Shown here in pieces: positions 10,961 through 23,088 of a stretch of DNA of 64,000 bases. A model generated the notes under the pieces. The model did no database searches, was not told the DNA's origin, and was given only the letters and a program-made list of their open reading frames with translations. Source of the stretch: Carnegiea gigantea. Taxonomy: Eukaryota > Streptophyta > Magnoliopsida > Caryophyllales > Cactaceae. The position numbers were made by a program, and so were the translations under genes. The stretch lies in NCBI GenBank assembly GCA_029747015.1, contig JAKOGI010000007.1, positions 2,376,001 to 2,440,000 on the forward strand. Direction: 5' to 3'. The stretch's first letter is position 1; each line of letters starts with the position of its first letter.

Positions 10961-11766
10961 TTAACGGAAAATCGTGATCGACTTCCCAAACTTCTGCGAA
11001 TTTTTGTCGTCCAATCACACTCTGACACGTCCCCACATTTTTGGGTGAAAGGAGAAAAATGAATATTACTACTCCCCTTTAGGTCTTCGATCCTTTGATG
11101 TTTAAAGTCAAACTATTGTCACAAAAGATTGATTTATGTCATTAGTAGACTTATAATAGATTTCTTTTATTAAAATCATTGATACCGTACTTTGTAAAAA
11201 TTAGTACGAATTTACTTGAACTAACTTATCTTGATTCAAGTGCAATTTAACTAGTGTTACGTAATTAACAACCACCCCTATAATTGGAAAGGTCCTTATA
11301 CGTGCTTCGCATTAAAAGGTACTACAAAAATATCTGCTTGGGATGAAATTAGTTCTACCTGAGGTCACTTTGTTTTGAGGATTCGGTTGCAGTTTTAAAT
11401 TATGCCCAATACTCTAGATTTACTACTAACCCAAATTTCCAATAACATTAGCCAAAACCTATTCAAGGTGTAGCAATGAGTAGTCGTGTTTGCAGTATCG
11501 TTTTACTGACATCCAAAGGCAAAAAATTAAGAATTGCTGCACATTATACATAGGACATAACTAAAGTTTCATGATTTTCAAAATACTAAAATAGATCAGG
11601 CGAACCTCATCATGAAATTTCATCAGGGCAATCTCTAAACAATGCAGAACAAAAGTCCCTCTGGCAAAAAAATGTCACAACTCACAACAGCACTCAACTC
11701 TAACAATGTCAGATCGCCCTGAGTGACACCCTAATCTTTGCTTCTGACTGTATTGTTGAATGTGGA
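10961..11766. other. intergenic between PIN1 and SAUR
   Basis: AT-rich DNA without a gene. 11540-11766 is probably the SAUR 3' flank. Confidence 0.5.
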
Positions 11767-12144
11767 TTAACTGGAGTTAGAAGGGGCTAAGATGGTGCTT
11801 ATAATCATGTCTCCTTCGAAGCGTAACGTTAGCAAGCAGAGATTAAAAACTTCTTCTTGACAAGGGATGATGATGCTCATCTCATGTCGAAAGCCAAATT
11901 CCTCTTCAGCAAGTTGAAGTAGACATTGAAACTCAGGGTGAGATAACCATGATATTGGGACTATGTACCTTCTTCTATTCTCACCAACATAAACAGCGAA
12001 ATGGCCTTTATGCACATCTTCTGGCTGCCCTTCTTCCTTGTCACCCTTGCCAAAGCTAGAACAACACTTAAATATCTGTTTTAATGGACCAACTTGAGAT
12101 GCTGATGATATTGATGATGCTTTGCAAGATCTTGTCAGACCCAT
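11767..12144 (-). CDS. SAUR: SAUR-family auxin-responsive protein
   Basis: An intronless ORF of 125 codons. After a Ser/Cys-rich N-terminus ([16 protein letters not shown]) comes the SAUR domain, about residues 42-112: [38 protein letters not shown] and [14 protein letters not shown] proteins are short-lived; they inhibit PP2C.D phosphatases, which keeps plasma-membrane proton pumps active and promotes cell expansion. Length and lack of introns are normal for the family. The turn after EEFGF reads RHEMSIIIP, where many relatives have DHxMGGLTIP, so this copy is slightly shorter there. The Cys-rich N-terminus suggests the subgroup similar to SAUR50/ARG7-like proteins, but I cannot place it more exactly. 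Confidence 0.92.
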   Translation of the reverse strand: MGLTRSCKASSISSASQVGPLKQIFKCCSSFGKGDKEEGQPEDVHKGHFAVYVGENRRRYIVPISWLSHPEFQCLLQLAEEEFGFRHEMSIIIPCQEEVFNLCLLTLRFEGDMIISTILAPSNSS

Positions 12145-13157
12145 TTTCTGTGATGCTGAGAAACTGAAAGAGATATGGTTGAATTGGGTTGATTAAGAGG
12201 GGAGATACAGATTGGTGTTTATAGTGATTCATACTTGGTATACAACCTGAGTTTCCATGTTTCCTAGTTTGGCTGCTAGGCTTATGTTGTTCACAATCTG
12301 AGTTTCCAGGTTTGTATCTTTGGCTTCATTGGGACAACCATTTTGCCAACGTTGGTTCATAGTTGGCATACAACCTTATTCATGTTTTCTGTGTCCTATC
12401 TAGGTTGCATTGAAAACCCAAAAAACAAAAAAATGATGATAGTGAACATGATATAAAGCAGAAGTGTATCATGGACTACCTTATATGCTAATCCTGTGAA
12501 ATGTAGAGATTCTAAGAGATAGGGATTGAATTAACAAATTGGAGAGTACGAATTTAAAAACAAAGAAAGTAAGAGCACATCAGAGTTTTGGTTTTTATAG
12601 ACCCGAAATTATTGTATCACTTGTATTATATATATTACAAAATTCATATTCAAATGATCTACTTAGATAGTATTATTCATAAGTGAAAAACTTTACAACA
12701 CATTATCAATTGATTTTAGCATAAAACCTTAGATTTATTATTATAAACCTTAATCGAAGTGAATGTTCTTCGAATTTTCCTAACCTTTCTCCTGAAGAAG
12801 GCCAAAGACAGACAAATAACGAGATATATAAATCGATGTCTGTGAGAATAAATGCGTATATAGCTTGTCTTTTGTTGATACTCCACATACATGATTAGGG
12901 GAACATTGAACGAAGAACAACCCAATTAACGTACGAGAGAGGGACTTGGACCTGTCGATTAGCCCTAGTTTGCGAGAACTAAGCAAAAGAGCATCTCCTT
13001 CATTAATTGTGAACTAGCCTTGGCTTGTGTATTTTTGTGCAAGCTCCAAATTTTGGTCGGACCATTGAAAAGGGGCTTTACATGTGGTGTGGCTTCTGTA
13101 TTTTCTTATTCATCTTATCCACAAACCCTCACTAACATATACAGCTTTTCTTTATCA
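12145..13157. other. SAUR upstream region
   Basis: No gene. A weak direct repeat (ctgagtttcca, 12247-12257 and 12298-12308) lies in the promoter region. Small overlapping ORFs at 12706-12986 look like chance. Confidence 0.45.
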
Positions 13158-13316
13158 ATACATGTTGGTTCAAGTGGTTTGACACTTGTTCTCCTTAAAT
13201 AAGATCTCAGATTTGAGTCTTGTGAATGGAGAAAATCTGTGATGAGAGAACTCTATACCTTATTAGGCCAACAGTAGCTCGACTCTAGTGAAATGAATGA
13301 TCCAAGACCTAAAAAA
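13158..13316 (+). mobile_element. tRNA-derived SINE, family 1, copy 1
   Basis: The head resembles a tRNA promoter: box A-like ggttcaagtggtttg (13167-13181) and box B-like gatttgagtct (13211-13221). The body contains gagagaactctataccttat and agctcgactctagtgaa and ends in an A-run. The same sequence recurs at 50570 and 53105. Imperfect flanking repeats (13139-13157, atacagcttttctttatca; 13317-13336, atacaacttctctttcatca) fit an aged target-site duplication. Confidence 0.75.
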
Positions 13317-14110
13317 ATACAACTTCTCTTTCATCATGATTATGGTGGATCACTCCCAGGCAAGGCGGCAAGCCTTAATCGAAGCCTAATTCATGTGAAA
13401 ATATGGCTCGCACATTAATTCCCGCCAAAAAAATGCACTTGCGAATTGGAAAGTACCTATTTAGCCTAATTCATGTGATAATGAAGTCGATTCAATTAAT
13501 TCAATAAAATTCAGCTGAAAAGAACAAGACAGAAGTGACTAAGCACATCCCTGATGGCTGATATGGAGTTCTCATGACTCCAAATAATGTCCCAAATTTA
13601 AGTAGACATGTTCATGATAAAATAAAAATATAAGCAACAGTAAGAAAACATTCCTGGCATTCCACAATGATCCCTTGTAAAACATAGCATGTACTCTCAG
13701 TTATCATCGAACTCAGCCGGGGACAAGATCACTCAAGATGAACTCTTCTAATTGCAAAATCCATCACTTTCAAGCAAGGTATACTCGCATTTAATCTTCT
13801 CTAAAACGACAAGGCAGAGTAGAAAAAAAGAATTTGTAAATAGGATAGAATTCTAGACAGGGTGACCTGCATTTGTTACAACAGCGATTGACACTAAAAT
13901 TACAGTGTTTGTTTCAGCAGCTCTTCCAAGATGCAACACAGTAAAACCACAGGGAATCAAATTGAAAGACTTTCTGAAGCTCAGATCTGCTCTGCTCCAA
14001 CAATAAGGAGAAGCTAAGCAGTCAGCTGTACAATGTGATAAGAACTAAAATGGGAAGAAACACAGCACCAGAGAGCTGCTGCGAATACAAGTCCTCAGAG
14101 ATTTAGCGGA

Positions 14111-14497
14111 CTACAGGTTGGATGCATTGAGGGCCATCACCTTGCATTGTTCGTTCATGGCCAACAGCTGGGCTTCTTTCTTGTCTAGTAAGGCGTGCAA
14201 CCTCACGTTTTCTTCCATCAGTCTCTGCACTTCCGCCTCCTTTTGCGTTTTCTCTCCCTCCAGTTGGGTTGTTTTTGCCACCAGCCTGTGCTTCCCATGA
14301 TAAAAAGGAATCAAATGAAGATAATGGATGTAATCAGCATAGCACTCTAATCTCCTCGAGTTTACAGTTTGTTACAGGATACAGAAAAGCCATTGAATTT
14401 GAGTACAACATGGTTAAACAGACAACAAATACCGCCGATTATGCATGACATACAAAAAGAAATAATGCAATGAGAACCCCTGCGACGACAGTTCTCC

Positions 14498-14530
<33 letters not shown>

Positions 14531-16535
14531 TTAAAAGCGACAACCCCTTCCGGCAGGGAAACAGGACCACAAATAACTACCAGTAACGACACTAGCACAA
14601 GCAGATAAACTGAATTCTAAGGATGAAATGAAATATAGAAATAGCAAAAATCCTAATCTAGGCTTCTTTCACCGGACAACGGCCCTTTATAATTGGTTTA
14701 GCGATGAGAGTGTAGTTTAGAAACAATGAGTGAAGGCAAGGCTTTAGATGAATTGGACACATGATGATACACCTAAATATGGTATAAGAGGCTGCATGAA
14801 TGAACCCTGATACAAGAAAAACACCGAGGAAGAACTTGTGAGGTCATCACACAAGATTTGGCTCATATGATCTGACCATTTGACAAAAGAGTTACAATAT
14901 CCGAGATTGTAAGTTTGACTTAAAAATCCCAGAAACATCAAAGAACCAAAGTGAAACCAGCCCAGCTCAAAGTCTTGCCGAAGGCAGAGTGTAACTTGTC
15001 CGATTTACACATTCTTACCCCCAGGTCCCCTACATTATAATTGCAACAAGGCTGTTCCCACTGGAGTCGGAACACTAGATTTGACAGAGATCGATATATG
15101 AAACCCTTCTAGCTTCCTTAATGCGTACTCGACTCAGAAGAGTCCAATACAGATATGTTTCCAAGTGAAACTCAGCTACTTTAAAGAAATTTTAAATATT
15201 TTACTTTGAATTTCCGATACAAGTACACCAAAATAAAATGGGAAGTAAAACCCAAGGCTGAAGCAGCAATTGGCAATAAAGATGATGGCAAGAAATACGA
15301 CAACCATCCAACCAGCAACTAGCAAGAAAAATAAGACTCGTCATTGTGAAAGTTGTTTAGAGACAAATAACCACTTATCCACATGAAACAGTCCTGAGAC
15401 TACAAGCTCCACTTGTCTAAAATTATCTCATTGCAAGTTTGAAGAACTACGACAGGAAAAATAAGACATGTGATGGTAAAGAATGCATATCTTTGAGGTA
15501 TATAACTATTGAAATGTAAGTGACAACTTGCAAACCAAAGGAGGATAATGCAGGATGCAACAAAACAAGCACCACGAATCCCCTTCAAAGCCAAGAACAA
15601 ACAGAAACGAAGTATGAGCACAATATAACAAGGCGGTTATGAATGATGACCAACATAAAACAAGTACATACTGACCGTTCAAAGAGCTTCTCAATTGTTT
15701 GGAACTGCTTCTCAGAAGAAATTAATGTTTCCCGCACACTGATGAGACTACTGACATAGGATTTCAAAGACTCAAAATCACGCTTTACACGAGTAAGCTC
15801 CTGCTCGTTCTCCGTGGCTCGCTGCCTCTGCCTAGAAGTCTCCTCAACCAGGTCTTCAACTCGTTGGCGCATCTCATTTAGAATACAGTTTGTTCCGAAT
15901 GCAAACCTTTCCATCTCCTCCAGCTTCAAAGACATGCTTTCAAGTTGAGTTTCCTTCTTTTTAATTTCTTCTTTACCAAAGCTTACTTTCTCCTTCTCAA
16001 TGGCAGTTTCTGATTCCGCAATTATGACCCTTTTAACCAGAGCTTCCATCACATTCGTCACCATATGAGCAGAGTTGAGTAAGTCGTCAACATAAGCTCC
16101 ATTTTCTTTTTCAGCAGGGCTGTTCTGGTTACTAGTTCCAATGCAAGCCTCACCATCCAGACCACCAAAAGAGGAAAGATCAATACTTTTTGACCAATTA
16201 CATAATGGAATGCCATCTTTGTCCACAAGTCCTACTCCCTCTAGCTGCTTTATCCCACAGGATGCTTGCGCCAGGTGAGGAACAGCCATTATTCTTGCCC
16301 TGGCTTTCAAATAGGTCAACACCGTTGCAGCAGTTTTCACTCTCCTCCAGAGGACATCTAACTCTTTCCCCGATTCCACCTCAGACCCTTCAATGGAGGC
16401 TTTTACCTTCACGAACTTCTCTTGCAATGCATCTACTCGGGATTCACATTGTTCCATCTCTTTCTTCCATAATGCATTTTTTCCACTTAGGTGAGACTTC
16501 AAAGCTGAAAGGTCAGCATGTTCTTCAGCTGCCAT
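14111..16535 (-). CDS. plant coiled-coil protein of unknown function
   Basis: Two coding exons, 16535-15676 and 14285-14111, join across a 1390-bp intron (donor gtcagt, acceptor cacag) to give 344 residues. The frame at the joint restores LFERLVAKTTQLEGE. The N-terminal half includes a Lys/Glu-rich helix (LWKKEMEQCESRVDALQEKF) and the segment KARARIMAVPHLAQASCGIK. From about residue 180 to the end the protein is almost continuous heptad-like helix (EKEKVSFGKEEIKKKETQLE, RQRQRATENEQELTRVKRDF). It ends LLAMNEQCKVMALNASNL, a tail I associate with a conserved but unnamed plant family. No catalytic domain, signal peptide or membrane segment is seen. A scaffold or cytoskeletal role would be a guess. 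Confidence 0.8.
14496..14528. repeat. C23-A10 homopolymer junction
   Basis: 23 consecutive C (14496-14518) are followed by 10 A (14519-14528), in the intron of the coiled-coil gene. Confidence 0.95.
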
Positions 16536-16540
16536 CTCGT

Positions 16541-17873
16541 TTAAACAGTCCCACGAGACCGACTCAGAAAATTCTGAAATTAAAAAAAAAATAATATTAT
16601 TGGCATCATCTATAATGGGAAAGGAACGCTTCATGCTACAAATTATATCATTCTTATGTACAAGGCATCAGACTCGGACTAAGGCATCACCGGAATTTCA
16701 CCATTCTGATAATTAGAGAAACTACAACTGTGCTAACACTCATCACATGGGACCCAAAAATCCAAGGATGACGACTTACCTGCGGCTAAATTTGAAGTTC
16801 TGTTAGACCTTAGTTTGCTCTTCAGCTAACCCCCACCCCGCCCCCTAACACCCAAAAAAAAGTCCCCAAAAAAAACCACCGTGCCAGCTTATTGCAGACT
16901 AGAAACTCAAGCCATACAATTCCAAGATTCACCTCTTTTTAACCAATTCATAAGAAGTTACCTAACTCCACAATTTGACATAACTAAATGCTGTTCAAAT
17001 TCTGCTTATCTCTGTATGCAAGCAAAGAAGTGATAAGCATTCCCTCTGTACTTAACACCCAAATGAAAACTCTCACACCCAAATCAGAGACACATAAATC
17101 AAATTCTAAATGATATTTGAGCACCCTTCTTCGTCAACCACAAATATGAGAAGCAGCAAATTCAGGCATACACAATTTGAAATAAATAAATCCAGTTCAA
17201 ACTCAGTTTATGCAACTAAATAAGTGATAGACATTCCCTCTGTACTTAACAACCAAACCAAAACTCTCAAGCACCAAATTAACACACAAACAAGTCAAAA
17301 TCGATATGATACTTGACTACCCGTCTTCATCAACCACAAATACGAGAAGAAGGGCAAACACTTGCATATAATTAGTCACTCACATGACAAATTAGGGAAA
17401 AACATTATTTTTTTTAAAAAAAATCAATCAACAAGTAAAAGTTGAAGAACGCACAGACAAAACCCTAGATTCCACAATTAAACGCGCAATTAGGCTACAG
17501 AAGCCAATCTCCACAGAACAACAAGATACCCATTAAACGATACTAAGCAGCGGGTAGATCCAAGCCCCCCTATCTTACATGGGCTCAAACAAACAGACAA
17601 AAAACCCCCCCCCCCCCAAAAAAAAAGAAAAAAAAGATAAAACTTTGGATTCAGGGTTTTGATGAAGAGGGAAAAGGGTACCTTCAGATGAGAAGAATGA
17701 GGTCGAAATTGAAGCTCTGAAGGGGTTCGATTGATGGTAAATTTGACTCCAGCTAGCAGAACGAATGTTGAAATGAAACCAATGAAAGGCGATGATTTGG
17801 TAAAGGTCGCTTTGAATGCGAAATTACAACAAGAGGAGCCAGGAAGAGAGGTGATTGTACTTGTTGGGAACAC
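16541..17873 (-). promoter_or_regulatory. upstream ORF in the spliced 5' leader of the coiled-coil gene
   Basis: A 5' leader exon appears to end at 17682 (ctgaag|gtaccc) and join an acceptor after 16574 (poly-T then aatttcag). In the joined leader, an ATG at 17873 opens a 74-codon frame (MFPTSTITSLPGSSCCNFAF ... HSSHLK plus ten codons). It stops at 16543-16541, 5 nt before the main ATG, and is out of frame with the main protein. It contains a hydrophobic stretch (FIGFISTFVLLAGV). It could repress or couple translation of the main ORF. Alternatively, other splicing could make it a real N-terminus: an acceptor after catgaag near 16620 would keep the frame. Transcript evidence is needed to choose. 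Confidence 0.45.
17605..17626. repeat. C13-A9 homopolymer junction
   Basis: 13 C are followed by 9 A in the leader intron of the coiled-coil gene. Confidence 0.95.
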
Positions 17874-18944
17874 AAGCTGGGCCCGTGGGTTGGGTTTTTA
17901 GCTTTGTTTCCCCTACTTGTTCTAATCTCTCTTGTAATTCTGCTTTTCTTTGTTGTTGGAAATAACAAATAAGTTGTGATTTGAGAAACTAGTTTGTGCC
18001 CTTATTTTTATACGGATATTTAATTTTAAAAAGTAATCTATGAAAAAAAGATAATGTGATAACAGAGAAGTTTGAATTTTTTTTAACAAAAATATATAAT
18101 AGTTTTGCAAGTGCACATAAGACATGCCCCTCCATTGCTTTCAAGAGTCAATTTGGGTTTTTATTTTATGGGAAGATATTAAAAAATTGAGTAAGAAATT
18201 TGAGATTTATTGTTGACCTCATTAATTATTACTAGTAGATAGGATAGGAAAACTAGATGGGAATAAAATTAAGGATAATAAAAATATTGAGGTTAATTTA
18301 TTAAAAAATGACACAAAAGTCTGTTGAGATAATCGTATTTTATCGAATGGAATAATAAATAAAATAATTCAAGCGAATCTACTTTTAGGGCTTTCGATTT
18401 TTTGGTGTTGAATATAATGTTTGAATTTGTATTCTAATAATCAATTATTTACTGTAAAAATTACTAATACATGCCTCAATTTCAACACTCTAAACAGCCT
18501 TATACTTCTTATGATACTTATTTGTCAGTCTTATGTGCCTAACACTCATAAGCTAATTATATTTGTTTGAATCCGCACCAAAATGGTTTCTTATACACCT
18601 AGCCACTAACAATAGATTTCTATAGATTTCATCGTATATTTAAAAAAATGAAGACTCTTATTGAAGACGATTATGTTATTTTATTTTATTTTATTTTCCA
18701 TGGTTAACTTCATAATGCAGGCGATTTAGCTGAAAATATAATAAATAGCTGCAAACTAGGGATGCAAATCATACATAATATCTTTTATGATTAAAATGAT
18801 ATCAATTGGAACTTGATGTGTTTGAAGGATTTGGAGAAGATGGCAAAATTTGATAGGATTAAAGGGATTGCTATTCACTACATTTGCCACTATTCAACAA
18901 AAATTTAAACTTAAAGGGATGTCGACCAACAATTAAAACTCTTT
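17874..18944. other. promoter of the coiled-coil gene and AT-rich intergenic DNA
   Basis: No gene. The DNA is AT-rich, with a (ttttatt)n-like run near 18680-18700. Confidence 0.5.
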
Positions 18945-19337
18945 GGTTCCGTTTGGTCATTAGAAAATTTAGTGGAAAGAAAAGTTGAAGGAAAAAAAAT
19001 ATGAAGGAAAAAAATTAGGGAGAGAAGGAGTTTGTTTCTCTTGCTTTGATTGAGGACAAAATACAAGAATTTGGATGAAAAATTTGAATATTGATGAGCT
19101 ACTTGAATCATGTTGATGTCATCTAAATAATATGAGGTTGCTGGAGGTTGGGAATTTTTCGCAAACTTTTATCATAATTTTATGAGGAAAATTTTATCAC
19201 TTATTTTTAACAATTTTTTTCACATAACTTTCCTTCATTTTTTTTCTTTTTAATTTTTTATAAATCAAATACAAGAAAAAAATTAATTTTTTCAATTTTT
19301 TTCATTTTACCAAGTTTTTCAAGGTTCAAATGGAGTC
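18945..19337. mobile_element. Tourist/Harbinger-like MITE, family T1, copy A
   Basis: A 393-bp AT-rich element is homologous along its whole length to 42500-42886. Shared words include agaatttgga, ttgatgtcatctaaa, caattttatgaggaaaat/ataattttatgaggaaaat and ggagtctta at the end. The ends are inverted (ggttccgtttgg / caaatggagtc). TTA follows the right end; the left duplicate is eroded. No coding capacity. Confidence 0.75.
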
Positions 19338-19701
19338 TTAATGACCGGAGACTTGAAAAATGCAATGGCTGTGGTAGTCCGGTTGTGTCTTCTTTTTTTT
19401 TTTTTGTGCGCCCTTTTCCCTTCTGTCGTTGTTCGGGAGGGTGGCAAGCATCATGAAAACAATGGATCAAGGTAGGGATCGGATAAATCGATACTGCCCA
19501 GATGGGCCTAAGAGGTTTTTCTTTTTTTATCTTTTTTTGGGGGGGATCCACGAGACTAATAATTTTATTTTGACAGTAACTTAGTTATATAATATTTCAT
19601 TGTGATCCAATAAAACCTTAACCAGTGTAATTATGTAGTAACCATCATTCTTAAGAAAATAATTCATAAAAAACATAATAGAAAAACTACATTAGTCAAA
19701 C

Positions 19702-19805
<104 letters not shown>

Positions 19806-19936
19806 CGAAAAAGCCATGAACAAAACAGCTTAATACTTATTGAGGCATTTGCTAGTATGACTATGGGGGTGTTTGGTAACAATAATTTTTTGGATAAAAA
19901 ATAGGTACTTGGAGGCTGCCCAAGTGAAACAGCTAA

Positions 19937-21462
19937 GGCCCTATTCTTTTTGTGGTTTAATGAACCCAACTCGCTCATTCTCGCACCCACCCACTCTTCC
20001 TCCCCTTTCCTACTCTTTCCCACACTTAAATAAAAATACCACTCCTTCTCACTCTCACCAACTTTCACCCACTTTCACCCACTTCTACCTATAATTACCA
20101 TCTGGTATAGTCTGAAAACTCTTATAATTGATATAACTGTACCTTTGAGTAGTCTGATACCAATTATGAAGAGTTTTATTTATTTTTCAGATGTTATTGG
20201 AATATTTATAAGTTGTGCCATAAATTATACAAGAAATTATTTATGTTGTATGTATTAAAGAAATGGTAATTTTTGAATTTTTTTAATTTTTGCGTTGATA
20301 AGTAAATGTTAGTTATTCGTGAGTGGTAAATGTTTTCAGTTTAATTTTTATATGGAACAGATTGTTTAGAAATGGTTTTTCGTTGACTCCGAAATTTTTG
20401 TTATGCGTCACCAACATGTGGATTGTTGTTGTGGTATATGTAACACATTATTTTCCGGTCATCATAAATTGTGACACAAAATGCAGATATTTTTATTCGG
20501 TGTTCGCAATAAAACTAACGGAAGTTATAAATGTTAACGGTTGTAAAAGTAATTGTAATCGTTTACATTGTGAGATAAGTACTTGTTGTTGGTGATAGAA
20601 AGTGAAGCAGTAATTTCACTAATTTCATATGAAACCGAATATTCATTAGACAGTAATAAAGTTATAGTCTTACAAACGAACACACATTGCAACATTAATC
20701 GAATAGGCAGTGTAGAGAGAGAGGAGAGCTGAGTGTACAGATACATGACACATGTCATGTTCTTATTGGATTTATGGATTACAGTTTGATATAATAAGAT
20801 TGTATTCGGATAATATTTTCGGTGATATTTGATTCCGAATTTTAAACTAATTTCATCGGTATCGTTAACGTAATTAATAATTGAGGAATAGTAACGTCCA
20901 ATTTCAGTCAGATAGTGCAAAAATATCGCAAAATGTGAATAATTAATTTGCATACAAAAAATAAAAATTATCTATGTAATTTTCAGTTCAACAATCGATT
21001 AATCATAACCCAACCGAAGTAAATTATATTTGCGCAACGTACAGTATGCTATTTAACTTTAAATTTTGCTGAAAATTAACAAATTTCGGAAATATACAAC
21101 AAAAATTAACATCCACAACTGATTCAACTCATTTACGAAAATTTAAATTTTTTGGGGAGCAACAATGATCATCAAACAATATTTTGTAATCGGCTAAACA
21201 CATAAAAAAAAAATCTATTCAAAATTTAATTTTAGAATCGTTACTTACTATCAAAAATTAAAAAAAACTACATTAAAATACAAAAATATATAACTTAAAC
21301 CAACTTCATTCAACTTCTTTCTACTCTCACCCACTCGTTTCCCCATTTCTCACACTTTAAAAAAATACCACTCTTACCAACTCTCAGCCACTCCTTTCTC
21401 CCTTCCCTTTCCCACACTCACTCATCCCACATGCATCATTTCCCATTGAAAAGAACAGGGCC
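19937..21462. mobile_element. PIF/Harbinger-type non-autonomous element
   Basis: The ends are inverted: ggccctattctttt at 19937 and aaaagaacagggcc ending at 21462. They are flanked by a perfect TAA duplication (19934-19936 and 21463-21465). A 3-bp TAA/TTA duplication with GGCCCTGTT-like ends is the signature of PIF/Harbinger (Tourist) transposons. Both subterminal zones are rich in cacccact/cactctt words. The 1526-bp interior has no transposase frame; the ORFs at 20323-20595 and 20534-20953 are not recognisable proteins. The element lies inside older AT-rich MITE-like DNA (gtgtttggtaac at 19869, cagctattttag at 21497), so it is probably nested. Confidence 0.8.
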
Positions 21463-21465
21463 TAA

Positions 21466-22923
21466 GTAGATTATTGATAAATAGTTGTTTGAAACAGCTA
21501 TTTTAGTCCCAAACAACTCTTTTTGAAAAAAAATATTTTCACTAACCTTTTCAATAGAACCTTTTGTGGAAATGACATATTTGTCTAAGAGTTTAAACAA
21601 ATTACACTACATGCCAATAAATTATATTTATATAATATTATTTTCATGAAATAGAAAGAATATATAGTATCATACAGTGCTGGTTGAAGGCTTGTACTAA
21701 TAGCATTCGGACTTAGTTAGATCTTGAGAATTAACAAAAGTAGAGGTATTTTCTTTATTTTAATTTTTTAGACAAAAATAAACAATTATAATTGCATTGC
21801 ATTTTTCATTGTTTGCATTTTGTTTTTAGCCAAGTAGTGTGCTTTTTGGTTTAGATTTTATAATTTCGCTAGTATATTATATCAAGTTTATCTGGTTTAC
21901 TCACCATGCACCTTTATGAACGTTTGGTGTTTATAGTTTAGATTATTCAGTCCCCCATTTGATTACCTAAACAATGAGCTTTGGATTGACGCAAAATAGT
22001 AATATTCGATAATATATTTTGTATGAATTGAATTTAATGAAGATAAAGTTATTATAAATTCGTATAAATTTCAATTTCAATCTATAAACAAAAAAAAAAT
22101 CTAAAATCTAAAAAATAACATTATAAAATATTGACATCATTTACGTAAGTCCAAATTGAAAAGAAATAAGATAGATGATGAATACAAGTTATGTAGAATT
22201 TAGTAAGAAAGTAAAGTCTTATCAATGAAGTTTTTCTTCTTTTTTTATGTGACACAAATGGAGTTAATTTATACATATGATACCAATTTAATTCTTTTTT
22301 TAAAAAATTGACCAATAAATAAAAAAAAGTTCTATTCATAAGTAATTTAGAAATAAGGATATAAATGAAATTTTATCAAATATTTTTATTAGAAATAGTT
22401 AAATATATGCAATAATTTTTCAAAAAATAACTAATTCAAATAGCTAATGCAAGTATCTAGTTAAAACAATTAATCGTTAATAACTAACCCTTTTTCTTTT
22501 TTCTTTTTTGGGGGGGTTTGGTGGGGTTGTCTGTGTGGATCTCACTGACATGCAAATCATGGTACTAGTTTTACATAGGCAATAGTGATTTATAATTTTG
22601 GATTATAAGTGAGATCCATACTTTTTACATTATTTTATAAGTTAATTTTTTCTCTTTTCTCTGTATTTTATGGATCACCACCTTGAATTATTAAATAAAA
22701 TAATATTTTATAAACTCTACCGCTAATGTATTATTGAATTTTAGATTTTTAAGGGCTTAGTTCGTAAAAAAAAGAGAGAGAAAATATATAAAGGACGGAT
22801 CATAGCCGTGAGCTGGATCGTAAGATGGACGAAGCAGATCATTAATTCATGATACTTTTTAAATCATACGATAAATTTTTAACCCGCAAGCCTTGCATTG
22901 CAGGCGTTCTTGCAAGCGTGGCG
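21466..22923. other. AT-rich intergenic DNA with MITE debris
   Basis: No gene. 22380-22490 carries ctaattcaaatagctaatg-like words related to the hAT-like MITE family. Confidence 0.45.
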
Positions 22924-23088
22924 CATATATACTGACTACTTCTCTCTGTCCAATCTCCGAAACCGAAAAATTCAATTCTAGGGTTTGAGCCTCTGTACAC
23001 CACACCAGAGAAACAAACGTCGCTCATATTCAATTTTGCGTGTATTTGATTTCATCAATCAACTGTGCTCAAATCGGCATCGCAGAAG
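22924..23088 (+). promoter_or_regulatory. candidate TATA box and leader of the hnRNP Q-like gene
   Basis: catatatact at about 22923-22932 is followed by a CT-rich start-like zone (ctacttctctctgtcc), about 155 bp upstream of the ATG. A second candidate, atatataaagg, lies near 22785. The choice is by position only. Confidence 0.4.

Noticed and set aside
10568..11062. 164-codon plus ORF over the PIN1 start
   Set aside because: It lies antisense to PIN1 exon 1 and is Cys-rich only because of a CAG/GCA repeat; a shadow frame.
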